A DNA stretch of 6,761 bases, from assembly GCA_021796055.1 (NCBI GenBank), contig JAJYOS010000362.1, forward strand, positions 1 through 6,761, read 5' to 3'. A program made the position numbers and the translations under genes. The DNA is from Bacteroidota bacterium (GTDB lineage Bacteria; Bacteroidota; Kryptoniia; Kryptoniales; JAKASW01). The notes under the pieces were generated by a model. That model worked only from the letters and a program-made list of their open reading frames with translations. It was not told where the DNA came from and searched no databases. Shown one piece after another: positions 5,657-6,761 of this stretch. The first letter of the stretch is position 1, and each line of letters begins with the position of its first letter.

Positions 5657-6761
5657 TCAAATAAGCGTGAGGATAAAGTCGAGGATTTTCTGAGCTACCT
5701 CGTATTTGGGGAGTACGGGAAGTTCCAGCTTATCTGAGCCTCTTCCGGAAAGTATAGTCACTTTGTTTGTCTCTATACCGAATCCGGCGCCTTCTTCGCG
5801 CGGGTTGTTCACGACAATGGCGTCCAGAGACTTCGAAACGAGTTTTTTCTGCGCGTTTTCAATCTCGTCGTCCGTTTCGAGCGCGAACCCGACGAACACC
5901 CGCTTCCCCTTTCTTGGAGCCAACGACTTGAGGATATCTGCATTTTCGACGAGCTCGAGCTTCGCCATGCCCTCTGTGAACTCCGACTTCTTGATCTTTC
6001 GGTCGGGCGGGTTGGCGACTCTGTAATCGGCGATCGCCGCGGTCATGACCAGCGCGTCACACCAGTCGACACTTTTTTCCACGGCCCGGAACATTTCTTC
6101 CGCGGTACGGACGTCTTCCCTGGCGACGTTGCGGGGAGTCTCGAGCGAGACCGGACCGGTTATGAGTTTCACTTCAGCTCCGCGGTTTGCAGCGGCAGAA
6201 GCAACGGCAAATCCCATCCTGCCGGAACTCCGGTTGGAGATAAATCTTACTGCGTCGATAGGTTCCTGTGTGGGGCCTGCGGTGACGAGCAACTTTTTTC
6301 CTGTAAGGTCGCGATGGTGAGACTCGAAAAAGGATTCCACGCTTGCGACAATCTTGCCGACTTCGGCCAGCCTTCCCGGTCCCGTAAGTCCGCTTGCCAG
6401 CTCTCCGACTTCAGGTTCAATTACAAAAACGCCCCGCTCCTTCAGCTTTGAAATGTTTGAAGAGGTAGCCGGGTGGGTGTACATATCGGTGTCCATCGCG
6501 GGGGCGATAATCAACGGCGCGCGGAGCGCCAGAACTATCGATGTAAGAAAATTGTCTGCGATTCCCTGTGTGAGCTTGGCGATAGTCGAAGCCGTTATCG
6601 GCGCTATCAGCATAGCATCAGCCCAAACGCCGAGCTCAATATGCCACGTTCCGACCGAAGTCGAGCGTCTCTGGTCTGGGAACATATCCATGTAAACCTG
6701 ATTGTGGGAAAGCGAAGAAAAAGTAAGCGGGGCGACAAAGTTCGCCGCTGAGGGCGTCATG
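5657..6761 (-). CDS. coaBC: Bifunctional CoaBC (PPC synthetase/decarboxylase), N-terminus cut off by window edge
   Basis: The flavoprotein of coenzyme A synthesis: the CoaB part joins 4'-phosphopantothenate to cysteine using CTP, and the CoaC part decarboxylates the product to 4'-phosphopantetheine. At least 367 residues are visible. The apparent ATG at 6760 is an internal Met (VMTPSA region of the family), and about 35 N-terminal residues with the first flavin-binding glycine loop lie outside the window. The visible CoaC part has the catalytic HIEL (His40, E. coli His75), PAMDTDMY at 87-94 and the clamp ELASGLTGPGR at 120-130. The CoaB part has VTAGPTQEPIDAVRFISNRSSG at 159-180 (Asn176), MTAAIADYR at 239-247 and KIKK at 255-258. 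Spacing to E. coli matches at a constant offset of 35 in the CoaC part. Asp90 replaces the usual Asn of PxMNxxMW, and Ser123 replaces the usual catalytic Cys of the clamp. I believe both are normal for FCB bacteria. Confidence 0.96.
   Translation of the reverse strand, partial: MTPSAANFVAPLTFSSLSHNQVYMDMFPDQRRSTSVGTWHIELGVWADAMLIAPITASTIAKLTQGIADNFLTSIVLALRAPLIIAPAMDTDMYTHPATSSNISKLKERGVFVIEPEVGELASGLTGPGRLAEVGKIVASVESFFESHHRDLTGKKLLVTAGPTQEPIDAVRFISNRSSGRMGFAVASAAANRGAEVKLITGPVSLETPRNVAREDVRTAEEMFRAVEKSVDWCDALVMTAAIADYRVANPPDRKIKKSEFTEGMAKLELVENADILKSLAPRKGKRVFVGFALETDDEIENAQKKLVSKSLDAIVVNNPREEGAGFGIETNKVTILSGRGSDKLELPVLPKYEVAQKILDFILTLI

Overview
This 6.8 kb window comes from a bacterium of roughly balanced base composition. 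All five recognisable genes lie on the minus strand, so transcription runs from right to left. The best clue to lineage is the CoaBC protein at the right end. It carries PAMDxDMY and ELASG in place of the textbook PxMNxxMW and ACG motifs, a pattern I associate from memory with the Bacteroidetes/Chlorobi/Ignavibacteria (FCB) group. That placement is an inference, not a measurement.

Layout from right to left: (1) a coaBC gene cut by the window edge, for coenzyme A synthesis (housekeeping); (2) a 158 bp gap with no clear gene; (3) an exported or membrane PAP2-type phosphatase; (4) about 450 bp without a convincing gene, containing several inverted repeats and, at its left end, a near-consensus sigma70-type promoter; (5) a compact four-gene unit of ATP-grasp ligase A, ATP-grasp ligase B, GNAT acetyltransferase and KamA-type lysine 2,3-aminomutase, closed by a 9 bp hairpin terminator; (6) about 220 bp of unassigned sequence to the left edge.

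The four-gene unit is the interesting part. Its genes are separated by 41 bp, overlap by 13 to 41 bp, and are separated by 3 bp, which strongly implies co-transcription. KamA keeps the residues that bind the radical cluster, PLP and both ends of lysine, so it should make beta-lysine (3,6-diaminohexanoate). Both ligases belong to the D-Ala-D-Ala-ligase-like ATP-grasp family, whose members join amino acids with ATP. The GNAT should acylate an amine. Together they look like a small pathway that builds an acylated beta-lysine-containing di- or tripeptide. It is related in logic to, but different in composition from, the known AblA/AblB route to N-epsilon-acetyl-beta-lysine and the N-acetylglutaminylglutamine amide osmolyte route. 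The product, and whether it is an osmolyte, wall component, signal or antimicrobial, cannot be read from the sequence.
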